From Halieaceae bacterium (GTDB taxonomy: Bacteria; Pseudomonadota; Gammaproteobacteria; Pseudomonadales; Halieaceae): 5,273 nt of DNA. The position numbers and the translations under genes were made by a program. The notes under the pieces were generated by a model. That model was not told the origin of the DNA, searched no databases, and was given only the letters and a program-made list of their open reading frames with translations. Of this stretch, positions 1-5,273 are shown in pieces (position 1 is the first letter of the stretch; every line of letters starts with the position of its first letter). The DNA lies in assembly GCA_011524755.1 (NCBI GenBank), contig WTJR01000128.1:1-5273 (forward strand). The letters run 5' to 3'.

Positions 1-207
1 AGTGATCTCGATTTAGATAGCAACGGTCGAATTTTGCTCCCCGGCGCCTTGCGCGAATACGCACATTTAGAGAAGCGAGTTGTTCTGGTAGGGCAGGGGA
101 ACAAATTAGAGCTTTGGTCAGAGTCGCTGTGGGAGGCTGAGTGCGAGGCAGCACTGGCGGCCGATGAAGGCGATCTTCCTGCTGAGCTGATGGAGTTGAA
201 ACTTTGA
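1..207 (+). CDS. mraZ: MraZ transcriptional regulator, C-terminal fragment (5' end outside window)
   Basis: The first 68 codons in frame 1 are open from the window edge to the TGA at 205-207. They read as the C-terminal half of MraZ, the AbrB-like DNA-binding regulator that heads dcw clusters. MraZ proteins are roughly 150 residues, so about half is missing. Visible hallmarks are the second DXXXR motif (DSNGR, fragment residues 6-10), followed by ILLPGALREYA and then GQGNKLELW (31-39), which matches the family's GQxNKFELW block. The tail ends PAELMELKL. MraZ is known to form ring-like oligomers and to bind repeats upstream of its own gene, repressing the dcw cluster in E. coli. That operator would be upstream of this window. 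The stop codon overlaps the rsmH start by 4 nt. The gene is truncated only by the window boundary; nothing suggests a pseudogene. Confidence 0.95.
   Translation, partial: SDLDLDSNGRILLPGALREYAHLEKRVVLVGQGNKLELWSESLWEAECEAALAADEGDLPAELMELKL
192..195 (+). promoter_or_regulatory. Ribosome binding site for rsmH (GGAG)
   Basis: GGAG lies within the last codons of mraZ, 8 nt before the TTG at 204. This is normal Shine-Dalgarno spacing and supports TTG as a genuine start. Confidence 0.7.
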
Positions 208-1121
208 GTCAGGCGGAGCACGTTTCCGTATTACTTGAAGAGTCGGTTGCGGCGCTCGCCATCAAACCCGACGGCATCTACCTCGACGGCACCTTTGGGC
301 GCGGCGGCCATAGCCAGGCCATTCTTAATTCCTTATCTTCCAATGGGCGTTTGATTGCCTTTGACAAGGATCCACAGGCGGAGAGCTCGGCAGGGCAATT
401 CGCTGATGACCCGCGTTTTGAATTTGTGCCGGCAAGTTTTGCGGATATCTCTGATCGAGTCGCTAAGGCGGAGCTCGATGGCATCCTACTTGATCTCGGT
501 GTTTCATCGCCTCAGCTCGACAATGCTGAGCGCGGATTTGGCTTTAGTGATGATGGCCCACTCGATATGCGGATGGATACGCGCGCGGGTATTACCGCTG
601 CGGAGTGGCTGGCAACGGCTTCTGAGGCGGATATTGCAGATGTCATCAAGACTTACGGCGAGGAGCGGTTTGCTAAGCGAATGGCGTCGGCGATTGTCAA
701 AGCGCGTGCCGAGTCACCGATAACGCGGACAAAGCAGCTAGCCACTATTGTGGCGGAGGCCAACCCCAAGTGGGAGCCAAACAAGCATCCGGCAACTCGG
801 GCTTTTCAGGCCATTCGCATTTTCATTAACAGAGAGCTTGAGGATCTAGAAGCTGCTCTGGGACAGATGGTTGATACCTTGTCCGAGGGTGGGCGCCTAG
901 TAGTCATCAGCTTCCACTCTCTTGAAGATCGGATTGTTAAGCGCTTCATGCGTGACCAAGCACGCGGTCAGCAACTCCCAAAGTATGTGCCTGTTACTGA
1001 CAGCGATACAGGGAAGACACTGAACTTGATTGGCAAGGCCGTAAAGCCCTCAGCAAGTGAAGTGCAACGCAATCCCCGATCTCGATCAGCGATTATGCGC
1101 GTGGCGGAGCGTCGAGCATGA
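204..1121 (+). CDS. rsmH: 16S rRNA (cytosine(1402)-N(4))-methyltransferase RsmH (MraW)
   Basis: This 305-residue protein matches the usual RsmH length (about 310). The family uses S-adenosylmethionine to N4-methylate C1402 of 16S rRNA in the small subunit, tuning the decoding centre; it acts in the cytoplasm. Signatures in order: N-terminal HVSVLLEE (6-13); GTFGRGGHS (29-37), the glycine-rich SAM-binding loop; FDKDP (52-56); ILLDLGVSSPQLD (93-105); RGFGFS and PLDMRMD (109-124); FQAIRIFIN (201-209); and SFHSLEDRIVK (236-246). The C-terminus has the typical NPRSRSA stretch. The start is TTG. An in-frame TGA at 183-185 lies just upstream, no ATG or GTG occurs between it and the conserved N-terminal block, and GGAG is well placed at 192-195. 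The start overlaps the mraZ stop by 4 nt and the gene's own stop overlaps the ftsL start by 4 nt, so coupled translation is likely. No key motif is missing. Confidence 0.98.
   Translation: MSQAEHVSVLLEESVAALAIKPDGIYLDGTFGRGGHSQAILNSLSSNGRLIAFDKDPQAESSAGQFADDPRFEFVPASFADISDRVAKAELDGILLDLGVSSPQLDNAERGFGFSDDGPLDMRMDTRAGITAAEWLATASEADIADVIKTYGEERFAKRMASAIVKARAESPITRTKQLATIVAEANPKWEPNKHPATRAFQAIRIFINRELEDLEAALGQMVDTLSEGGRLVVISFHSLEDRIVKRFMRDQARGQQLPKYVPVTDSDTGKTLNLIGKAVKPSASEVQRNPRSRSAIMRVAERRA
1106..1109 (+). promoter_or_regulatory. Ribosome binding site for ftsL (GGAG)
   Basis: GGAG inside the end of rsmH sits 8 nt before ATG 1118. This favours that start over the in-frame ATG at 1136, which would trim the short cytoplasmic N-terminus. 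Confidence 0.65.
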
Positions 1122-1399
1122 TTCGCCGTTTTCTTATGTCACCCCTGGGCCTTGCTGCCTGCTTTCTTGCTGTTGTGATCAGCGCGCTGTCGGTGGTTAA
1201 GGAGACGCACCAAACCAGAATGCTTTTCGCGACGCTTCAGGCGCAGGAGAGCGAACGCTGGCAGTTGCAGGAGGACTACAGTCGTCTCGTTCTCGAGTAC
1301 TCAACGCTGTCTGCGCCACATCGCGTGAGTGCTATCTCGCGCACATCACTCACCATGACATCGCCGGACACAGGCGCTATTAGAGTGGTGACCGAATGA
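1118..1399 (+). CDS. ftsL: Cell division protein FtsL
   Basis: This is a small bitopic inner-membrane protein of 93 residues. That is shorter than E. coli FtsL (121) but comparable to the short forms found in Pseudomonas-like gammaproteobacteria. It has a short basic cytoplasmic tail (MIRRF), one hydrophobic segment at about 9-27, then a periplasmic region from about 28 predicted to form a coiled coil (HQTRMLFATLQAQE through LQEDYSRLVLEYSTL, about 31-64). The LVLEYSTL piece matches the family's LQLEQSTW block, followed by the usual RVSAISRTSLTM and a proline at 83. FtsL pairs with FtsB and binds FtsQ, and the complex signals to FtsW-FtsI to activate septal peptidoglycan synthesis. Identification rests on topology, motif resemblance and its place between rsmH and ftsI, because FtsL sequences diverge strongly. 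The start ATG overlaps the rsmH stop (ATGA) and the stop overlaps the ftsI ATG (ATGA). A weak possible stem (1103-1108 with 1122-1127) includes part of its ribosome binding site. Confidence 0.93.
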   Translation: MIRRFLMSPLGLAACFLAVVISALSVVKETHQTRMLFATLQAQESERWQLQEDYSRLVLEYSTLSAPHRVSAISRTSLTMTSPDTGAIRVVTE

Positions 1400-3153
1400 G
1401 TGCCAAAGCCAACGCGACGCCCATCTTCAAGTGGCGCATTATTGTCGTAACAGCATTGCTCGCTGGTCTATTTGGCATGTTGGTTCTGCGTTTGGTTCAG
1501 CTTCAGGTTGGCGCGAGTCAATATGGGGCTGACTTCCTACAGCGCCAAGGTGATCTTCGTGCTGTGCGATCTGCGGAAATTCCAGCTTACCGGGGTTTGA
1601 TTACCGATCGCCGAGGTGCGCCACTCGCGGTTTCTACGCCGGTTGTGACTCTCTGGGCAAATCCTCAGGAGCTCCGCGGCAGTGGTCGCGAGATCGAGCT
1701 CGCCGAGTTGATGAACCTTCCGGCCTCTGAATTTACATCGCGCTTGGATCGCTACCGTAAAAAACAATTTATGTATCTTGCGAGGCATCAAACGCCTCAA
1801 ACGGCGCGAACAGTCCTCGCGGCAGATATCCCCGGTGTTTACGGTCAGCGGGAATACAAGCGTTTCTATCCTGCGGGGGAGGTGGTCTCCCAGTTGGTGG
1901 GTACAACTGACATCGATGGGGCGGGAGCAACGGGCGTTGAATTAGTCTTCGATAGTCAGCTTCAAGGCCAGCCCGGTAAAAAGCGCTTTATTAAAGATCT
2001 CCACGGTGAGGCGATTAGAGACATTGGCGTGGTGTCGGAGGCTGCGGATGGTGAGTCGATTCGGCTCAGCATTGATCTGCGACTCCAGCACGTACAGCAC
2101 CGAGAGTTGTTGCGCGCTATGAGGGAAACGGGCGCATCGGCCGCGTCGGCCGTGACGCTGGATGCCATGACGGGTGAAATCCTAGCGATGACTAATCTGC
2201 CGTCGTTCAATCCGAATAGACGAGGTCAGTTGGATCTTGCGGCTATGCGCAACCGGGTCGTCACTGACGTTTTTGAGCCTGGTTCAACGGTGAAGCCATT
2301 GACTCTGGTAGCCGCGCTCGAGAGTGGTGAGTTCGACATCGAAACCCTCATCGATACATCGCCTGGCCGCATCACTGTGGGTAATAAGGTGCTCCCTGAT
2401 CCACGTAACTACGGCGAAATTACGGTATCTCGCGTCATTGAGAAGTCGAGTCAGGTGGGTGTCACAAAAATGGCCCAGGCCATTGGTCACGAGCACATCA
2501 TCGATGTATTCCAGCGTTTCGGTCTAGGTCAGCTGACGGGTGCGGAGTTCCCGGGTGAGCGCGCAGGGCGTCTACCCGATCATGATTTCTGGAGCGCCAT
2601 TGATCGTGTCACTCCCGCGTTTGGCTACGGTTTATTGGTGACGCCACTGCAACTGGCTCATGCCTATGCCGTCTTTGCCAATGAAGGGCGTATGGTGCCA
2701 TTAACGCTGTTGGCGCAGACCTCTCAATACAATGACCAGAGCGCGAGTGGCGGTCGACAGATCATCTCACCGGTGGTAGCAGAGAAAGTTGTTACGGTTC
2801 TGCACCGGGTGACAGGCCCTGAGGGTACAGCTCAGCGTGCCACGGTTTCGGGCTTCGATGTTGGAGGTAAGACCGGCACGGTTCACAAGGTAGGACGAGA
2901 GGGTTATCTCGACGACCGATATGTCGCGCTGTTTGCTGGCGTTGCACCTGTTGAGTCACCCCGTTACGTGACGGTCGTTGTCATCGATGAGCCGGAAGGC
3001 GACGTTTACGGCGGTGGTGCTGCAGCGGCGCCGGTTTATTCGAGAATTACCCAAGAGGTTTTGCGGATACAGAACGTCGTTCCTAATTCGGCCGAGCCAG
3101 TGTCGAACGGCCGCATGCTGGCGGCTTCGCGGGAGGGTGATTCCCGTGCCTGA
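1396..3153 (+). CDS. ftsI: Peptidoglycan D,D-transpeptidase FtsI (penicillin-binding protein 3)
   Basis: This 585-residue class B penicillin-binding protein is nearly the length of E. coli FtsI (588). It cross-links septal peptidoglycan in the periplasm as the partner of FtsW and is the target of beta-lactams such as aztreonam. It has a short cytoplasmic N-terminus, a single membrane anchor at about 14-31, and a PBP dimer/pedestal region beginning with RGLITDRRGAPLAVS (66-80). The transpeptidase domain spans roughly 250-555. The nucleophile motif is S297-T-V-K300 within FEPGSTVKP, and the third motif is K492-T-G-T495. FGYGLLVTPLQLA and the late YGGGAAAAPVY block (from Y538) are also present. 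The second motif, usually SxN, reads S351-S352-Q353 (CAG at 2452-2454), which is a notable substitution. The ATG overlaps the ftsL stop by 4 nt. Only a weak GGTG (1387-1390) precedes it, so initiation probably depends on coupling to ftsL. The 3' end contains the murE ribosome binding site. Confidence 0.97.
   Translation: MSAKANATPIFKWRIIVVTALLAGLFGMLVLRLVQLQVGASQYGADFLQRQGDLRAVRSAEIPAYRGLITDRRGAPLAVSTPVVTLWANPQELRGSGREIELAELMNLPASEFTSRLDRYRKKQFMYLARHQTPQTARTVLAADIPGVYGQREYKRFYPAGEVVSQLVGTTDIDGAGATGVELVFDSQLQGQPGKKRFIKDLHGEAIRDIGVVSEAADGESIRLSIDLRLQHVQHRELLRAMRETGASAASAVTLDAMTGEILAMTNLPSFNPNRRGQLDLAAMRNRVVTDVFEPGSTVKPLTLVAALESGEFDIETLIDTSPGRITVGNKVLPDPRNYGEITVSRVIEKSSQVGVTKMAQAIGHEHIIDVFQRFGLGQLTGAEFPGERAGRLPDHDFWSAIDRVTPAFGYGLLVTPLQLAHAYAVFANEGRMVPLTLLAQTSQYNDQSASGGRQIISPVVAEKVVTVLHRVTGPEGTAQRATVSGFDVGGKTGTVHKVGREGYLDDRYVALFAGVAPVESPRYVTVVVIDEPEGDVYGGGAAAAPVYSRITQEVLRIQNVVPNSAEPVSNGRMLAASREGDSRA
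3128..3148 (+). promoter_or_regulatory. Predicted RNA hairpin sequestering the murE ribosome binding site and start codon
   Basis: Within the last ftsI codons, bases 3128-3135 can pair with 3141-3148: C-G, G-U, C-G, G-C, G-C, G-C, A-U, G-U. This is an 8-bp stem with two wobbles and a 5-nt GGUGA loop. The 5' arm holds most of the GGGAGG Shine-Dalgarno and the 3' arm ends with the GTG start at 3146-3148. Ribosomes finishing ftsI (stop at 3151-3153) would melt it, which would couple murE to ftsI translation. The pairing is visible in the sequence; the regulatory role is inference. Confidence 0.4.
3131..3137 (+). promoter_or_regulatory. Ribosome binding site for murE (GGGAGGG)
   Basis: This strong purine-rich Shine-Dalgarno inside ftsI has its GGGAGG core 9 nt before GTG 3146. 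It is about 18 nt before ATG 3155, which is too far for efficient use, and it overlaps the in-frame GTG at 3137. It is the main reason for choosing GTG 3146 as the murE start. Confidence 0.7.
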
Positions 3154-4618
3154 GATGAATCTTGCGACGTTGACTCAATCAGTGGCTCAAGTGCCTGCGT
3201 CAGTGAATGGCCTTATGGCGACCGGATTGTCGCTGGACAGTCGCACTATCGAGAGCGGTGGTGTTTTCGTGGCTATGCAAGGGTTAGCTTCGGACGGCAG
3301 AGCCTATATTGACGCGGCTTTTGCTCGCGGTGCAGTTGCGGTTTTGGCTGAGGCAGAGGGTCTGGAGTCATCTGATTCACGGGTCATACCCATTCAGGGG
3401 TTAAAGGCGCAGCTTGGCGAGATAGCTCGGCGATTTTACGCAGATCCCAGTAAAGATCTCTCGCTGCTAGCGGTGACCGGCACGAATGGAAAAACCAGCA
3501 TTACCGACTACATAGGTCAGCTTCTCCGCCTCTTGGGTGCATCGGCCGGTACGATCGGCACCTTGGGTGCGAGGACGCGCGCAGGCGAAGCGGTCGATGC
3601 TCAAAATACAACGCCAGATATTCTGTCTTTAAATCAACACCTTGCTGACTGGCGTGATGAGGGAGTGCGTCACGTGGCCATTGAGGCCTCGAGTCATGCG
3701 CTAGAGCAGGGCCGCTTGGACGGCCTCACGGTCCACACCGGTGTGTTCAGCAATCTGACCCGAGACCACTTGGACTACCACGGCGATCTCGAGAGCTATC
3801 GCAGTGCCAAACTCCGGCTCTTCAATGATTTTTTGCCTTCGCGTGTCATTTATAACGCGGATGATGAAGCGACACATGAGGCACGAGAGGCGTCCTCAAG
3901 TCCGGCATTTGGCGTGTCCTTTATCGACCCAAATGCCGACGTCTACGTGAAAGTAACGAGCGAGACCTCAGCGGGTTTGGCGTTTCAGATTCATTCCCCA
4001 TTTGGCACAGCTGACATCAAAACCGCACTCCACGGGCGGTTTAACGCATTTAATGTCACGGCCGCCGTCGTTGCCGTAACAGGACTGGGATTCTCCTTCA
4101 CAGAGGTGGCGAATGCGGCCTCGCATCTGCTGCCGGTTGATGGTCGAATGCAAGAGGTCAAAGGTGGTAGCGATATCCGCGTGGTCGTTGACTACGCCCA
4201 CACCCCTGACGCGCTAGCCAGTGCGCTGAGTGCGCTTAAGCAGTCATGCACTGGTGCACTTTGGGTTGTCTTTGGCTGTGGTGGTGATCGTGACGCGGGT
4301 AAGCGTCCTGAGATGGGTCGCATCGCCGACTCACTGGCGGATCAGCTGGTGGTCACTAATGATAATCCGCGCTCGGAATCGCCCGAGATGATCGCCGAGG
4401 ACATACTGGTCGGGATCACTGGCTCAGCCTGCCACGTCGAACTCGATCGCGGCGCCGCTATTCGGCACGCAGTTTTGAATGCGCGATCCGGCGACACGGT
4501 TCTGGTTGCCGGTAAAGGACATGAGAACTACCAGCTGGTTGGGAAAAATAAGCTCGACTTCTCGGATGTGAGCTGCGCGGCCGAGGTGCTTCGAGAGCGG
4601 GAGGCGGCCCATGCTTGA
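3146..4618 (+). CDS. murE: UDP-N-acetylmuramoyl-L-alanyl-D-glutamate--2,6-diaminopimelate ligase MurE
   Basis: This cytoplasmic ATP-dependent Mur ligase adds meso-diaminopimelate to UDP-MurNAc-L-Ala-D-Glu. From GTG 3146 it has 490 residues (E. coli 495). The N-terminal UDP-binding domain shows DSR at 31-33. The central ATPase domain has P-loop TGTNGKT (K116), TTPD (155-158), EASSHAL (E180-H184), NLTRDHLDYHG (R206, D207, H208), and SAKLRLF with K222 at the position of the carbamylated lysine. The C-terminal domain has HGRFNAFN, DGRMQEV, DYAHTPDAL, GCGGDRDAGKRP (R382), DNPR (406-409) and GKGHE (456-460). DNPR is the signature for DAP rather than lysine specificity, implying DAP-type peptidoglycan. 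The open frame extends upstream to an ATG at 2978, but that part only shadows ftsI. In-frame candidates are GTG 3137, GTG 3146 and ATG 3155; ribosome-binding-site spacing favours 3146, giving an 8-nt overlap with ftsI. ATG 3155 (487 residues) is the main alternative. Confidence 0.96.
   Translation: MPEMNLATLTQSVAQVPASVNGLMATGLSLDSRTIESGGVFVAMQGLASDGRAYIDAAFARGAVAVLAEAEGLESSDSRVIPIQGLKAQLGEIARRFYADPSKDLSLLAVTGTNGKTSITDYIGQLLRLLGASAGTIGTLGARTRAGEAVDAQNTTPDILSLNQHLADWRDEGVRHVAIEASSHALEQGRLDGLTVHTGVFSNLTRDHLDYHGDLESYRSAKLRLFNDFLPSRVIYNADDEATHEAREASSSPAFGVSFIDPNADVYVKVTSETSAGLAFQIHSPFGTADIKTALHGRFNAFNVTAAVVAVTGLGFSFTEVANAASHLLPVDGRMQEVKGGSDIRVVVDYAHTPDALASALSALKQSCTGALWVVFGCGGDRDAGKRPEMGRIADSLADQLVVTNDNPRSESPEMIAEDILVGITGSACHVELDRGAAIRHAVLNARSGDTVLVAGKGHENYQLVGKNKLDFSDVSCAAEVLREREAAHA
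4599..4604 (+). promoter_or_regulatory. Ribosome binding site for murF (GGGAGG)
   Basis: A near-consensus GGGAGG inside the end of murE lies 6 nt before ATG 4611, supporting that start and the 8-nt overlap with murE. Confidence 0.7.
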
Positions 4619-5273
4619 GCTTCGTCTCTCTGAATTAGCCCAAAGTTTGGGCGTCGCCTGCGAAAGTGGTGACGCTGTAGTCACGGGTCTGGCGATCGAC
4701 AGCCGAGCGGTGAAGCCCGGTGATCTCTTCGTGGCGATCGACGGTGAACATGTCGACGGGCACGATTTTATCGATAAGGCATTGGACAATGGTGCAGCCG
4801 CTATTGCCTGCACTCGGCCGATTGACGTCGCCGCACCACACATTGAAGCCGCTGATTCGCAGCAGGTCTGCGCACACTATGGGCAACTCATCAGAGGCCG
4901 ATTCCACGGCTCGGTGATTGGAATCACCGGCAGTGCTGGTAAGACGACCGCGAAATCGTTTCTCGAGTCTATTTGCGGGCGTGCGGGGACAACGGTCGCC
5001 ACCTTGGGTAACCAGAATAACGAGCTCGGTGTTCCTTTGACGCTCGCAAGATTGTCAGCAAATCCAACGTTTGCGGTCGTTGAAATGGGGGCTTCGCAGA
5101 AAGGTGACATCGCTTATTTGAAGTCAATGGCTGCCCCTCAGGTGGTCGTGCTGCTCAACGCGCTCGAGGCGCATGTGGGGCGCTTTGGAAGTCTAGAGGC
5201 CATTGTCGAGACGAAGGGTGAGATCCTCGATGACCTTACTGCCTCCGATACGGCCGTGCTAAACGCGGACCAA
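4611..5273 (+). CDS. murF: UDP-N-acetylmuramoyl-tripeptide--D-alanyl-D-alanine ligase MurF, N-terminal part (3' end outside window)
   Basis: ATG 4611 opens a frame of 221 codons with no stop before the window ends. MurF is usually about 450 residues, so roughly half is present. The enzyme uses ATP to join D-Ala-D-Ala to the UDP-MurNAc-tripeptide, the last cytoplasmic step in making the pentapeptide precursor, directly after MurE. The N-terminus MLELRLSELA is typical of MurF. The UDP-binding domain carries DSR (30-32) and GDLFVAIDG (37-45). The ATPase domain starts with P-loop GITGSAGKTT (104-113, K111), then GNQNNELGVPLTL (133-145), which separates MurF from other Mur ligases. It continues with EMGAS (E158), N183 and AHVGRFGS (187-194), and ETKGEI near the end. 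The catalytic glutamate and the conserved histidine (H188) are intact. The start overlaps the murE stop by 8 nt and has a strong ribosome binding site. The gene is cut only by the window edge. Confidence 0.96.
   Translation, partial: MLELRLSELAQSLGVACESGDAVVTGLAIDSRAVKPGDLFVAIDGEHVDGHDFIDKALDNGAAAIACTRPIDVAAPHIEAADSQQVCAHYGQLIRGRFHGSVIGITGSAGKTTAKSFLESICGRAGTTVATLGNQNNELGVPLTLARLSANPTFAVVEMGASQKGDIAYLKSMAAPQVVVLLNALEAHVGRFGSLEAIVETKGEILDDLTASDTAVLNADQ

Noticed and set aside
355..723. 122-codon open frame on the + strand inside rsmH
   Set aside because: It lies wholly within rsmH in another frame, has no recognisable domain and a composition rich in Arg, Leu and Ser typical of a shadow frame. 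The rsmH frame carries all the conserved motifs.
1877..1891. Perfect 5-bp inverted repeat GGGAG/CTCCC with a 5-nt loop inside ftsI
   Set aside because: It is in the middle of an intact coding region, has no following T-tract and a short stem, so it is not a terminator. It is probably chance.
2134..2152. Short tandem TCGGCCG repeat in ftsI
   Set aside because: It encodes an Ala/Ser-rich stretch (ASAASA) and is only two short copies. This is codon-level coincidence rather than a repeat element.
2978..3145. Upstream extension of the murE frame to ATG 2978
   Set aside because: These codons overlap the end of ftsI out of frame and encode an Arg/Ser-rich sequence unlike any MurE N-terminus. The family N-terminus begins around 3146-3160.
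4424..4843. 139-codon open frame on the - strand spanning the murE/murF junction
   Set aside because: It is antisense to two clearly conserved genes. Its product resembles no family I know, and its openness is explained by the codon bias of the + strand genes.
4635..5110. Several 65-90 codon open frames on both strands inside murF
   Set aside because: The murF frame holds the P-loop, GNQNNELG and EMGAS motifs throughout this stretch. The other frames are shadows without supporting signals.

Overview
The window is a continuous stretch of a division and cell wall (dcw) cluster, all on the + strand, in the order mraZ (3' end only), rsmH/mraW, ftsL, ftsI (PBP3), murE, murF (5' part only). This order and the sequence signatures fit a gammaproteobacterium. 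Supporting points are a short FtsL, an FtsI close in length and motif layout to the E. coli protein, and a MurE with the DNPR motif of meso-diaminopimelate-adding ligases. The MurF variants GAS and AHVG resemble Pseudomonas-type sequences as I remember them. A finer placement (for example a marine Pseudomonadales/Cellvibrionales-type lineage) is only a guess. The DNA is moderately GC-rich by eye, and I saw no compositional break that would suggest transfer.

Layout: mraZ 3' fragment (1-207), rsmH (204-1121), ftsL (1118-1399), ftsI (1396-3153), murE (3146-4618 with my chosen GTG start), murF (4611-5273, running off the end). There is no intergenic DNA. Every junction is an overlap of 4 nt (TTGA, ATGA, ATGA) or 8 nt (ftsI/murE and murE/murF). 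All genes are therefore expected to sit on one polycistronic transcript with translational coupling. The promoter and MraZ operator would lie upstream of the window. I see no terminator, RNA gene, mobile element, CRISPR array or repeat family.

How the genes work together: MraZ is the cluster's transcription factor and RsmH methylates 16S rRNA near the decoding centre. FtsL is a bitopic divisome scaffold acting with FtsB and FtsQ to control FtsWI. FtsI is the septal transpeptidase. MurE and MurF carry out successive cytoplasmic ligations, adding meso-DAP and then D-Ala-D-Ala to make the UDP-MurNAc-pentapeptide precursor that FtsI eventually cross-links.

This is a conserved housekeeping locus and I find no evidence of an undescribed system. 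Two details deserve a second look. The FtsI active-site motif normally read SxN is Ser-Ser-Gln here. A predicted hairpin at 3128-3148 encloses both the ribosome binding site and the GTG start codon of murE, inside the end of ftsI.
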